From contig NZ_PGGN01000002.1 of the NCBI RefSeq assembly GCF_003010935.1, forward strand, positions 372,001 through 436,000: a DNA stretch of 64,000 bases. The letters are read 5' to 3'. The notes beneath the pieces were generated by a model. The model saw nothing but the letters and a program-made list of their open reading frames with translations. It was not told where the DNA came from and did no database searches. Source of the DNA: Phyllobacterium endophyticum (GTDB lineage: Bacteria > Pseudomonadota > Alphaproteobacteria > Rhizobiales > Rhizobiaceae). The position numbers were made by a program, and so were the translations under genes. Of the stretch, positions 52,745 through 60,254 are shown piece by piece (position 1 is the first letter of the stretch; the number at the start of each line of letters is the position of its first letter).

Positions 52745-53167
52745 ATGGAAATGATCGCCCCCATCGGTGGCAGGCCTTCAGCGTATAACACTGGCGTTGC
52801 AGCAGAATATTTCGTTCTTTCGCAGCTTTATAGGATGGGATTTGAAGCTTACATAACTTTTGGTAACCGAAAATCGATCGATATCAGAATCATTTCTTCC
52901 ACCGGTGCGGCGGCGACCATCGATGTTAAGGCGGTCAAAGGTTTTTCGTCGGTCATCATCAATAACGTTGTACCAATCCAAAATCATTTCATTGTAGCTG
53001 TCATATACAATGATCAATTAGCGAACCTTCAAACCTATCCTGAAACTTTCATTATTCCGAGCCAAGAAATTGAATCCGTGGAAAGCCGATGGGGCACCCA
53101 ACGCCGATTGCTCAAGCGTAATCTTGGATTGTTCAAAGATGCGTGGGAACTACTGAACGTTGTTTAG
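52745..53167 (+). CDS. PD-(D/E)XK nuclease-like protein
   Basis: From the ATG at 52745 this encodes 140 residues with NTGVAAEYFVLSQLYRMGFE, where the Glu precedes a core of FGNRKSIDIRI and TIDVKAVKGF. The order Glu-helix, strand with Asp, strand with D-V-K is the restriction-endonuclease fold core, with the D...DxK metal site intact. A longer frame from 52709 overlaps the previous gene. The product is probably a small DNase or a nuclease-fold partner of the upstream DUF2971-like protein. Confidence 0.7.
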   Translation: MEMIAPIGGRPSAYNTGVAAEYFVLSQLYRMGFEAYITFGNRKSIDIRIISSTGAAATIDVKAVKGFSSVIINNVVPIQNHFIVAVIYNDQLANLQTYPETFIIPSQEIESVESRWGTQRRLLKRNLGLFKDAWELLNVV

Positions 53168-53181
53168 ACCAACCTTTCGCT

Positions 53182-54078
53182 TCAGTCTTTGATTTTTCGC
53201 CGTGGAGCGCGCTCCTGTCTAGCAGTATTCGTGCGCTCAGGAAGGGACGGCGGCGGAAGTTGTGTGATTGGGGGGCCATCCATGGGAGGAAACGATAGTT
53301 GGGATGCTATCTCCCACAGCTTCAGCTTCCCTTCTGATTCAGACAGAGTCTCTCCGTCAGCGAGCGTTGTTGTTGTAGGAGGGATCATCTTGATCTCGAT
53401 TGCCCATCCTCGCTCGACCCTCGACAATATGGCTTCCAATGCCCAATGAACATGGTTGCGTTGCTCGTTTTTTCGAGGCGTCTCCTTAAGGTCTCCGACC
53501 AGCTTTTCCGTTTGAGACGTGATCTCGGCGGCGATAAACGTCTTAATTTTCTCTTCCAGCTGACCTTGAATATTTCCGTCATCCAACGCCGCAATTTTTG
53601 CGGCATCAGAACGTAGCTTTCGGATTTGTTCCACTTGTTTCCAAGTGTTAAGCGCCCACGTCACAGCAGCACCAATGACAATAATTGTTTCCTGTGCTAG
53701 TCCGAAAAAAAAGAGCGGATCTGATGTGGAAATTTGTTTCACTTCGATCGGTTCGGCTGAACCTGTGGTTAATTCTGAAAAGGCGCGGATGATACTCTGT
53801 ACCGCACTTAACTCGCGTATAAGATTAGACAATTCATTATCAAAAAGAGTTCGAGGGAGAAGAAAACCTATTTCCGGATTTCCATCCGTTAGCTCATGTG
53901 ACTCGATCCCCAAGACAACAAAGTCATCTTGAATCTGCTGAAGTCGATTGAGGTAAGATTCACGCTCGGCCAAAAGGGCTTTCAGGTGATTTAATGCGAC
54001 AGCCGGTGCGGCAGGATTAACGGCTATTAGATCGCTAGTTTCTTTTGCCAGGTCCAATGAGAAAATATTTGAGCGCAT
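53182..54078 (-). CDS. Coiled-coil membrane-associated protein, last gene of the cargo cassette
   Basis: A 298-residue protein with helical coiled coil at residues 30-55 (LKALLAERESYLNRLQQIQD), a hydrophobic stretch at about 120-145 (DPLFFFGLAQETIIVIGAAV), further coiled coil, and a Pro-rich and basic C-terminal tail. It overlaps the 92-residue gene by 44 bp. The membrane segment in the middle of helical parts suggests a membrane-linked effector or scaffold. No enzyme motif is visible. The 3' end faces the PD-(D/E)XK gene tail to tail, 15 bp apart. Confidence 0.6.
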   Translation of the reverse strand: MRSNIFSLDLAKETSDLIAVNPAAPAVALNHLKALLAERESYLNRLQQIQDDFVVLGIESHELTDGNPEIGFLLPRTLFDNELSNLIRELSAVQSIIRAFSELTTGSAEPIEVKQISTSDPLFFFGLAQETIIVIGAAVTWALNTWKQVEQIRKLRSDAAKIAALDDGNIQGQLEEKIKTFIAAEITSQTEKLVGDLKETPRKNEQRNHVHWALEAILSRVERGWAIEIKMIPPTTTTLADGETLSESEGKLKLWEIASQLSFPPMDGPPITQLPPPSLPERTNTARQERAPRRKIKD

Positions 54079-54313
54079 TTATTTCTTGCAGCTGCTTTTT
54101 CTGCGCCGGTTGAATATCCTCTTCCAATCTTCTTAAAGCGTTAGACAACGAGTCCATTGCAGACGTATAGGACTGCTGAAACGACGCGTCTGTCGGAGAG
54201 CTAACCAAGTTTGTCAGAGCATTATAAAGATCAGTTAGCAGTTGTTGGATTTGGTCTTCAGCTTCTTTCGAGATCAGAAAATCTACGATCTCACGCAAAC
54301 GCGTTGTATTCAT
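54035..54313 (-). CDS. Small helical protein of the cargo cassette
   Basis: A 92-residue acidic helical protein (LREIVDFLISKEAEDQIQQL and NALRRLEEDIQPAQKKQLQE), which would form a helical hairpin. It overlaps the following gene by 44 bp, so the two are translated together, possibly as a complex. No family recognised. Confidence 0.6.
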   Translation of the reverse strand: MNTTRLREIVDFLISKEAEDQIQQLLTDLYNALTNLVSSPTDASFQQSYTSAMDSLSNALRRLEEDIQPAQKKQLQEINALKYFLIGPGKRN

Positions 54314-54337
54314 GTGCTATCCCCCCGGCAGACGTTA

Positions 54338-54970
54338 TCACCTATAGTCTTTTAAGCCTCTCAGATAGTTTTTGAAGCCCTCTAGATCACCTACCTTTCT
54401 AGACGAAAGGTCATTGAAAGCTACTTTATTCAACTTTCTGAGTGCCTTGTCTTCAAAACCATCGTATCCAATTTGCTCATGCGCGCTTACAGCTAAATTT
54501 TGGCACCACTGCCGTATTTCATCTGCTAGGTTAATTAGCTGTTGGGTGTCGTAGCGGCTGTCGGAAATCTGGCCATGGAAAACCTTGTCTCGTAGCGTTT
54601 TTCCATTTTCGATGGCTCGGTTGAGGTTGTTATAATTTGGCCCGACCAGAGCTTGCAAGGTAAGGCCTGACAAGTCTTCAATACCAACGCGGAAACCTCC
54701 AAGATACACGCGTGCGCTCCTTAAATGATCTTCCATGAGCGTTTTCTCGGTAGGACTATCTAGTGCACTGATTAGGTCCGACTGATAGGCCAAACACATA
54801 AAAAGTTTTCGCATTTGCCTCTCTGCTTTGATCCAAGATAAGCAGAAAATATCGACCCCTAGTTTTGACGACTTTGAATTCTTGAGCAGAAGGTCGATGT
54901 TAGAGAACTCTTCGTTGTATCCAGTTGTAAATTTTGGCGTTTCCTTTCCGTTTTCACTGTTGTCCAGCAT
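54338..54970 (-). CDS. HEPN-like protein with an Rx4H motif, cargo cassette
   Basis: A 210-residue all-helical protein. The most informative part is NGKTLRDKVFHGQISDSRYD, which contains R-x4-H followed by G, the pattern of HEPN domains, many of which are metal-independent RNases in toxin and defence systems. The N-terminal half (DIFCLSWIKAERQMRKLFMC) is a long helix typical of the fold. Non-catalytic HEPN proteins also keep a similar R...HG string, so nuclease activity is uncertain. It is the third gene of the cassette. Confidence 0.55.
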   Translation of the reverse strand: MLDNSENGKETPKFTTGYNEEFSNIDLLLKNSKSSKLGVDIFCLSWIKAERQMRKLFMCLAYQSDLISALDSPTEKTLMEDHLRSARVYLGGFRVGIEDLSGLTLQALVGPNYNNLNRAIENGKTLRDKVFHGQISDSRYDTQQLINLADEIRQWCQNLAVSAHEQIGYDGFEDKALRKLNKVAFNDLSSRKVGDLEGFKNYLRGLKDYR

Positions 54971-55010
54971 TCTTTTAATTCTCCTTGATTAACCGACGTT
55001 GGAAGACGAG

Positions 55011-55415
55011 TTAGTGCTTCGCTTTTTTGTCGGTGAGGCCGATCGCTTCGTCAATCATTTGCCGCAGTGCCGGTAGGTCACCGGTGGGCATCGCCAAGGT
55101 AATGCTAAAGTCACCCTCGAAGGAAAGAATCAAACCGACGCCCCCTTCATCATTCATCGCCAGAGTTATGCTCTTCGTATCCAAAACCTGAGGATTCGGG
55201 CGCTCGTCTTCCGGTATTGCTGGCATTAGCTTGCCCATCATGCCCGTGAGAACTGTAATCAATGCAGGGACAACCGACGCCGCAAACTCAAGACCAAATC
55301 TCTTTTTATCTCCTGTGCCCATTAATACGGCGACGGATTTATTTGCTGGTCGGACTTCCGAACTCAAAATCACGTCGAATCTTGGCGCTGTATTTACTAG
55401 CTCTGCCATGTGCAA
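55011..55415 (-). CDS. Unknown protein of the cargo cassette
   Basis: A 134-residue protein, with a possible start also at 55409. It has beta-rich ends and a hydrophobic middle (GLEFAASVVPALITVLTGMM) that may be a membrane helix or a buried core. DEGGVGLILSFEGDFSITLA looks like a regular beta sheet. No family recognised. It follows the membrane protein gene by six bases. Confidence 0.55.
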   Translation of the reverse strand: MHMAELVNTAPRFDVILSSEVRPANKSVAVLMGTGDKKRFGLEFAASVVPALITVLTGMMGKLMPAIPEDERPNPQVLDTKSITLAMNDEGGVGLILSFEGDFSITLAMPTGDLPALRQMIDEAIGLTDKKAKH

Positions 55416-55421
55416 TGCCCT

Positions 55422-55892
55422 CTACGCGCGGGATCGGAATCCATTTACGACCCATCCTAGCGCTAAACCGATCAGAAGGACTGCTATCGGTATGCTCAGC
55501 GACATGGCAATGGTGTCTGTGACGTTACGCCAACGTTTTGCTTCGGCGGCGTTCTTTTCTTCTGCCATTGCGATGGGATGAATACGGTCGACATACGTGT
55601 TGATTGTATCTGTGGTGCTGCCAAAGGGTACGTAGATTTCAGCCCAACTTAGCCCCTCCATTTTTACCACCTGCAATTTGCCAGCATTCTTGTCTCTGAC
55701 TAGGAGTGGGTATTCCTTTGACGTAACCTCAAAGGTTCCAAGTTCCTGTGTGTTGGGATTTATGAGATAACCCGTGGTGGAAATATCAGCATGAGGTTGA
55801 TTGATTTCGGGGTACATGATCAAGACAAAGGATGCGGCCCATACCACTGAAAAGGCGATCCAAGCTCGAAAAAAACCCTTGCGCCAATTCAT
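55422..55892 (-). CDS. Two-span membrane protein, first gene of the cargo cassette
   Basis: A 156-residue protein with membrane helices at about residues 9-27 (AWIAFSVVWAASFVLIMYP) and 127-149 (TIAMSLSIPIAVLLIGLALG), joined by a periplasmic loop of about 95 residues with an alpha/beta appearance and a short cytoplasmic tail. Many defence systems use such two-helix proteins as membrane effectors or sensors. It has a good start context near a GGGG tract (GGGGGGTATC before the ATG on the minus strand). Function unknown. Confidence 0.6.
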   Translation of the reverse strand: MNWRKGFFRAWIAFSVVWAASFVLIMYPEINQPHADISTTGYLINPNTQELGTFEVTSKEYPLLVRDKNAGKLQVVKMEGLSWAEIYVPFGSTTDTINTYVDRIHPIAMAEEKNAAEAKRWRNVTDTIAMSLSIPIAVLLIGLALGWVVNGFRSRA

Positions 55893-56054
55893 GATACCCC
55901 CCGGTTTGAAATCTTATACCACAATAGATACGTAAGTTTCAGAGGCTGTCAGAATTGTTCTACGGCGCGATCGCGCATTTGGACAGAATTTGGACAAGCG
56001 CCAAATCATCAAATGGGAAGCAGTCAAATTGTCAAGAAAAACAAGTAGTTCCGA

Positions 56055-56102
56055 TGGTACGCCCAAGGGGAATCGAACCCCTGTTTGCGCCGTGAAAGGG
56101 CG
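56055..56102. repeat. Right attachment site (attR), inside the intact tRNA-Glu
   Basis: Identical to 42846-42893 over 48 bases. Here the repeat is the 3' part of the complete tRNA-Glu gene, so integration kept the tRNA functional at this end. Confidence 0.93.
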
Positions 56103-56129
56103 CCGTCCTAACCGCTAGACGATGGGCGC
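56055..56129 (-). tRNA. tRNA-Glu (UUC)
   Basis: On the minus strand the gene runs from GCGCCCATCGTCTAGC to a genome-encoded CCA. The acceptor stem is GCGCCCA with TGGGCGT (one G-T pair), the anticodon loop reads CTTTCAC with anticodon TTC, and the T arm is AGGGGTTCGATTCCCCT. Its 3' 48 bases are duplicated at 42846. Confidence 0.93.
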
Positions 56130-56263
56130 CGCTCGGTTAAGCGGCTTATAGTGAAACAGTTTTTGCGCCGCAACCCCTAAAGCATTCTTTTTCCGAAAAA
56201 GTGCAGTTTGTACCGCTCGCGGCATTTGCATGTGCCGCGGCAGCGGTCAAGATTTTTGGTTGC

Positions 56264-57547
56264 TCAGCCTGCCCTGCGCGAACAGCGCCAGTTCCAATCC
56301 CTGGTGGGCCCGATGTCGACATGTACCGATTCGGTATGACAATAGGTGCCCACGCCGCCACGCCCGGGCATGGACCGGGCAAAATTGGCGAGTTCCCACT
56401 TGGATATCCCGGGAATCTGTATATCGGCGGCAGCACAGGACATGTGCAGCGACGCCTTGGCGCCGTTGACGAGCCGGTTGTAAGGCGGGCTGCGATAGCC
56501 GGACGTCACAATGACCGCCTTGCCGTATCTGCGTTCGATCGCTTTCAGGATGCCTACCAGCTGCGGTTTAAGGCATGCGACCTGGACGCTCTCGCGTTGC
56601 ACTTTGAGGCCGTTCGGCGCAAGCCGCGCCAGACCTGCGGCAGAGGCAAGAATGACGGGCGCAGCAGCGGCCTCGACGTCATCGTCGTCATAAAGACTAT
56701 CGCGCTGCATGATCTGGATGCCGGCATTGGGCCTGACACCGGGAAGCGACGACACATATTGCGTCTGGCCGGCGAAGGTACTTGCTGCCGGGGGTGCCGA
56801 CGCCGTCTGGACAGGCGTATCGACCGCACGAAGCTTGGGTTGCGATTTGGGTTCGATCACGGCAACGAGCCGCTTGCCGGCCGGCTTCGAAAGATTGTTG
56901 GAGAACAGCCGCACGAGTGCGCCATTGCTTTTTGCCGCACCAGCCGGCCGCGTCGTTTCTGCCGATGTATCGGCGTCTGCAGTTTGAGCAGATGTGGCGG
57001 TTTCCGACTTGGTAGCCGTGGCGCTGGCGGACGGCGTTTCACTCGCCGGTGCCTCTGGCGCAGGGGCAGGCTCTGCTTTTGCGGAACGGCCAAACAGCGA
57101 TGTTCTTACCTGCGGTGCGGCGACGGCTGCAGCGCTTGCTACTTGTGTTTCTTCAGTCGTTGCTAGAGTGCTCGACCCGAACAGAGACGTCTTGACCGCT
57201 GGTTTTGCCTCGGCGGCAGGTTGTTGACGCGTGGTGGGCGTAGTCGCGTCTGCTACTTGAACGGCTTTGCCATCCGCAGCTGTGGCCGCCGCATTGATTG
57301 CCTGAAGTGCATTTGTTTCGGTACTGCCTGCCAAGGCCAGAGCCTCTGGGCTCACTGTCTGCGTTTCGCTCGATGGCATGTTGTTTTCGGCTGTCTGCTT
57401 AGCATCGCCCTCTGGCGTCAAAGCCGCGGTGACGCCGGGGCTTGAGACTGTCGATGTACACGATGTAGCCGCAACGGCGGATAGTACGATGACGCACGCG
57501 ATCGTACTTGCCCGCAGGGCTGAAACAGAAGCTGGCAGTAATTTCAA
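56264..57547 (-). CDS. Exported D-Ala-D-Ala carboxypeptidase-like protein (DUF882/M15 type)
   Basis: A 427-residue protein with a lipoprotein-like signal (VIVLSAVAATSC), about 280 residues of Ala/Thr/Ser/Pro-rich low complexity, and a C-terminal domain (from about residue 330) with VTSGYRSPPYNRLVNGAKAS, LHMSCAAADIQIPG (His and Asp of the zinc site) and ESVHVDIGPTRDW (second His). This is the M15/YcbK-type zinc peptidase core. The long repetitive part has two SLFG-type repeats (KTSLFGSSTLAT, RTSLFGRSAKAE) that may bind the wall or span the periplasm. It probably trims or remodels peptidoglycan. Confidence 0.85.
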   Translation of the reverse strand: MKLLPASVSALRASTIACVIVLSAVAATSCTSTVSSPGVTAALTPEGDAKQTAENNMPSSETQTVSPEALALAGSTETNALQAINAAATAADGKAVQVADATTPTTRQQPAAEAKPAVKTSLFGSSTLATTEETQVASAAAVAAPQVRTSLFGRSAKAEPAPAPEAPASETPSASATATKSETATSAQTADADTSAETTRPAGAAKSNGALVRLFSNNLSKPAGKRLVAVIEPKSQPKLRAVDTPVQTASAPPAASTFAGQTQYVSSLPGVRPNAGIQIMQRDSLYDDDDVEAAAAPVILASAAGLARLAPNGLKVQRESVQVACLKPQLVGILKAIERRYGKAVIVTSGYRSPPYNRLVNGAKASLHMSCAAADIQIPGISKWELANFARSMPGRGGVGTYCHTESVHVDIGPTRDWNWRCSRRAG

Positions 57548-57783
57548 CGATTCCCCCGTCTCGTCTTTTCCGGTCCTGTAGTGGTAGTCCGGTCCGCTTT
57601 TGTAAGAGCAGAAAGCTCGCGAAGTTCTATTGAAGTGCGAATAACACCGGTCGAGAATCGCCAGAGTTAATGAGTTTTCACTGTTCGCACAAGCTCTCCA
57701 GTATAGCTAGAATGAGGCGAAAACGTGATAGGCCACTTTCTCGCCATGGTCTTCAAGTCTTTCCACCCGCTCTTGCACGTGCC

Positions 57784-59604
57784 TTAAACTCTGACGCGAA
57801 CATAGTTTCCCGGCGCTTCTGCGAGTATTTCGATGTTGTTTTCACCAGGCCGGCGCGCCGGCACGCGCTCTGGATCCTGCGCTTCGATCCACTTCCCCCA
57901 GTGTTTCCACCAGGAGCCTGGATGTTCTGCCGCTTTCGCCAGCCATTCGTCGAATGCACTGTTTGGCTTGCCGCCGGTCCAATACTGATACTTGTTCTTG
58001 GCTGGAGGGTTGACGACGCCTGCGATATGGCCGGAGCCCGACAAGACATAGGTCACGTCACCGCCGAAATAGCGGCAGCCTTCGAAGACCGACAACGCGG
58101 GAGCGATGTGGTCTTCCTTGGCGGCCAGATTGTAGATCGGGATTTTTACGTCTGCGAGGGAGAGGTTCTCTCCGGCAAGCTTCATCATTCCCCGGACCAG
58201 GTTGTTGTCGAGATAACAGTTGCGCAAGTAGTAGGAGTGATTCGCCGCGCTCATTCTGGTGCCATCGGCGTTCCAGTAAAGCAGGTCAAACGGCACGGGA
58301 TCGCGCCCACGCATGTAATTGTTGACCACGTAGGGCCAGATCAGGTCGCCGGAGCGTAGCATGTTGAACGCCGTCGCCATGCGCGTCCCGTCCAGATAGC
58401 CTTCCGCCGACATGGCCTTTTCCAGCGCCTGGATCTGGTCTTCGTCAACAAAGACCTTGAGGTCGCCGGCATGGGTAAAATCCACTTGCGTCGTGAAAAG
58501 CGTCGCGCTCTTGATCCGTTCGTCGCCTTCTTTGGCGAATAGCGCCAGTGCTGCGCTCAGCAGGGTTCCGCCAACGCAATATCCGATGGCGTTGATTGAT
58601 TTTTCTCCGGTGGCCTTTTCAACGGTGTCCATCCCGAAGCGCAGGCCCTCGTTGATATAGGCGCTCCAGTCCTTGGTGGCGTGCCGCTGATCGGGATTGA
58701 CCCATGATATGACAAAAACCGTGTGGCCGTGGTCGACCGCCCATTTGATGAAGGACTTCTCCGGATTCAGGTCGAGGATGTAGAATTTATTGATCCATGG
58801 CGGGCAGATCAGGAGAGGGCGCCTGAAAACCTCCTTAGTCGTTGGCTCATACTGAATGATTTCCGCGACTTCGCTGCGGCCGACAACCTTGCCGGGGGTG
58901 GTAGCGACATTTTCCCCGAGCGAAAACTTCGTAAGATCGGACTGACGCAGGCGAAGGTCGCCGCCGCCGGCGACAATGTCTTCGGCCAGCATCTTCATAC
59001 CCCGAACCAGGTTCTCGCCGTTGCTCGCAACTGTTTCCTTGTAGAGCTCCGGGTTGGTCAGCAGGAAATTGCTCGGCGATGCCGCGGTGGTGATCTGCTT
59101 GACGTAGAACGCAGCCTTGTGCCGCGTGTGATCGTCCAGCCCTTCCGCATTTTCGACGAGATCACCCGCCCAGCGAGCAGTAACGAGATAAGCCTGCTTG
59201 AGAAAATCGAAGAAAGCGTTCTTGCCCCAGTCCTCATCAGCGAAGCGCTTGTCACCCTTGTCGGGCTTCACGACGTCCTCCACTTCTTCACCGCTTATGC
59301 GGCGAATGGAGTTCGACCAGATCACCATGTAGCTCGAGAAAAGCTTGGTTTGTGCTTCAAGCGCCCTGGCAGGCTCGGAAAGCCAATATTCGGAAACCTT
59401 GGAGAGTGTCTTCACCACGTCCGTGACAGGGTCGGCGAGCGTGTCGCGCTTCAGGCCTTTCTCGCGCGGTTCGACCCAGGCGGAAGCCGCCTTGCCGGCC
59501 TGTTCAATCATGTGCGCGACATTGCGTGCAAAGGCCTCCGGGTCCTTGACTACATAATTATCAAGGTTGGGGGTTTTGCCGCTCTTGTCGCCCTGATTGT
59601 CCAT
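57784..59604 (-). CDS. phaC: Class I poly(3-hydroxyalkanoate) synthase
   Basis: From the ATG at 59604 (GGGAG upstream) this encodes 606 residues. It has the PhaC N-terminal domain (residues 80-250) and the alpha/beta hydrolase core with the lipase-like box GYCVGGTLLSAAL, where Cys is the nucleophile, then DHIAP with the catalytic Asp and GSGHIAGVVNPP with the His. It polymerises 3-hydroxyacyl-CoA to PHB granules. phaA, phaB, phaE and phasins are not in the window; rhizobia usually carry phaAB elsewhere. The frame from 59676 would add 24 residues without a ribosome site. Confidence 0.96.
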   Translation of the reverse strand: MDNQGDKSGKTPNLDNYVVKDPEAFARNVAHMIEQAGKAASAWVEPREKGLKRDTLADPVTDVVKTLSKVSEYWLSEPARALEAQTKLFSSYMVIWSNSIRRISGEEVEDVVKPDKGDKRFADEDWGKNAFFDFLKQAYLVTARWAGDLVENAEGLDDHTRHKAAFYVKQITTAASPSNFLLTNPELYKETVASNGENLVRGMKMLAEDIVAGGGDLRLRQSDLTKFSLGENVATTPGKVVGRSEVAEIIQYEPTTKEVFRRPLLICPPWINKFYILDLNPEKSFIKWAVDHGHTVFVISWVNPDQRHATKDWSAYINEGLRFGMDTVEKATGEKSINAIGYCVGGTLLSAALALFAKEGDERIKSATLFTTQVDFTHAGDLKVFVDEDQIQALEKAMSAEGYLDGTRMATAFNMLRSGDLIWPYVVNNYMRGRDPVPFDLLYWNADGTRMSAANHSYYLRNCYLDNNLVRGMMKLAGENLSLADVKIPIYNLAAKEDHIAPALSVFEGCRYFGGDVTYVLSGSGHIAGVVNPPAKNKYQYWTGGKPNSAFDEWLAKAAEHPGSWWKHWGKWIEAQDPERVPARRPGENNIEILAEAPGNYVRVRV

Positions 59605-59720
59605 ACAGTCGCTTCTCCCGTCGATGCACGATATTGACATCATATCACAAATCGGTGCTATCCCTCTAAAGTGCAATTGTTACGACAATGATGAAACGAT
59701 TTTCGCAGTCAGGACACATA

Positions 59721-60080
59721 ATGAGCATTTCGGTCAAAAACATTATGCGCTTGTCTGGTGGCGCCATTCTCATTGCCAGCCTCGGTGCCTGCGCCAGTCA
59801 GCAGACGGCACCCATGTCCAACTCGCCGCTGACGGGTCCGGTGAATACTGGCACCTATCCCCATTTCACGCCCGATCCAAAAGGTGAGACGACGCAGTTC
59901 ACGCCAGAAGAGAAAGATGCGCTGCGTTCAAGAACTTCTGTCGCCAAATCCGGACAGGCCGGACCCTCATCCGATCCAGCCGTCGCCGCTCGCAGGCAGG
60001 CCGAATTGCAACTCTTGAAGAAACAGCAGGAAGCCGATCTGAAGGAAATCGAGGGAAAATCGTCGTCCACGCCCCAGTAA
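59721..60080 (+). CDS. Small lipoprotein with a coiled-coil tail
   Basis: From the ATG at 59721 (AGGACAC upstream) this encodes 119 residues. The signal is KNIMRLSGGAILIASLGAC with a lipobox. The mature part has a Pro/Thr-rich segment (GPVNTGTYPHFTPDPKGETT) and a helical tail (RQAELQLLKKQQEADLKEIE). Conserved between phaC and the aminotransferase gene in relatives of Brucella as far as I recall. An ATG at 59688 would add 11 residues. Confidence 0.75.
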   Translation: MSISVKNIMRLSGGAILIASLGACASQQTAPMSNSPLTGPVNTGTYPHFTPDPKGETTQFTPEEKDALRSRTSVAKSGQAGPSSDPAVAARRQAELQLLKKQQEADLKEIEGKSSSTPQ

Positions 60081-60254
60081 TCTTGCGGCTTGCACGGTCG
60101 CGCCGACTATGCGGAATGGCAAATCTACGCCCCCAGATCCTGAGCTATCCTTCCAGTTACGCGCAATGATTGCTCGACCAGTGTAGCGTTTGAGTGTATA
60201 GCGCACGCCATATGAAGCCATTGCTCCAAACCCTTTTCAACCGGACCCAGCCCT

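Larger units (their letters stand above)
42846..56102. mobile_element. 13.3 kb tRNA-Glu-integrated phage satellite-like element
   Basis: The element is bounded by an exact 48-bp repeat (42846-42893 and 56055-56102) that equals the 3' 48 bases of a tRNA-Glu gene including CCA. Its genes run: tyrosine integrase, hypothetical, AlpA-like HTH, 28-residue membrane peptide, primase and helicase, repeats, terminase small-like and large subunits, RHH protein, three small phage-like genes, a DUF2971-like protein, a PD-(D/E)XK protein, and a five-gene minus-strand cassette. No capsid, portal, tail or lysis gene is seen. Integrase plus P4-type replication plus terminase without virion genes fits a phage satellite. 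The whole carries little of the host codon style. Confidence 0.88.

Noticed and set aside
43011-56129. Interpretation as an integrative conjugative element.
   Set aside because: No relaxase, type IV secretion or coupling protein gene is present, whereas terminase and P4-type primase are.
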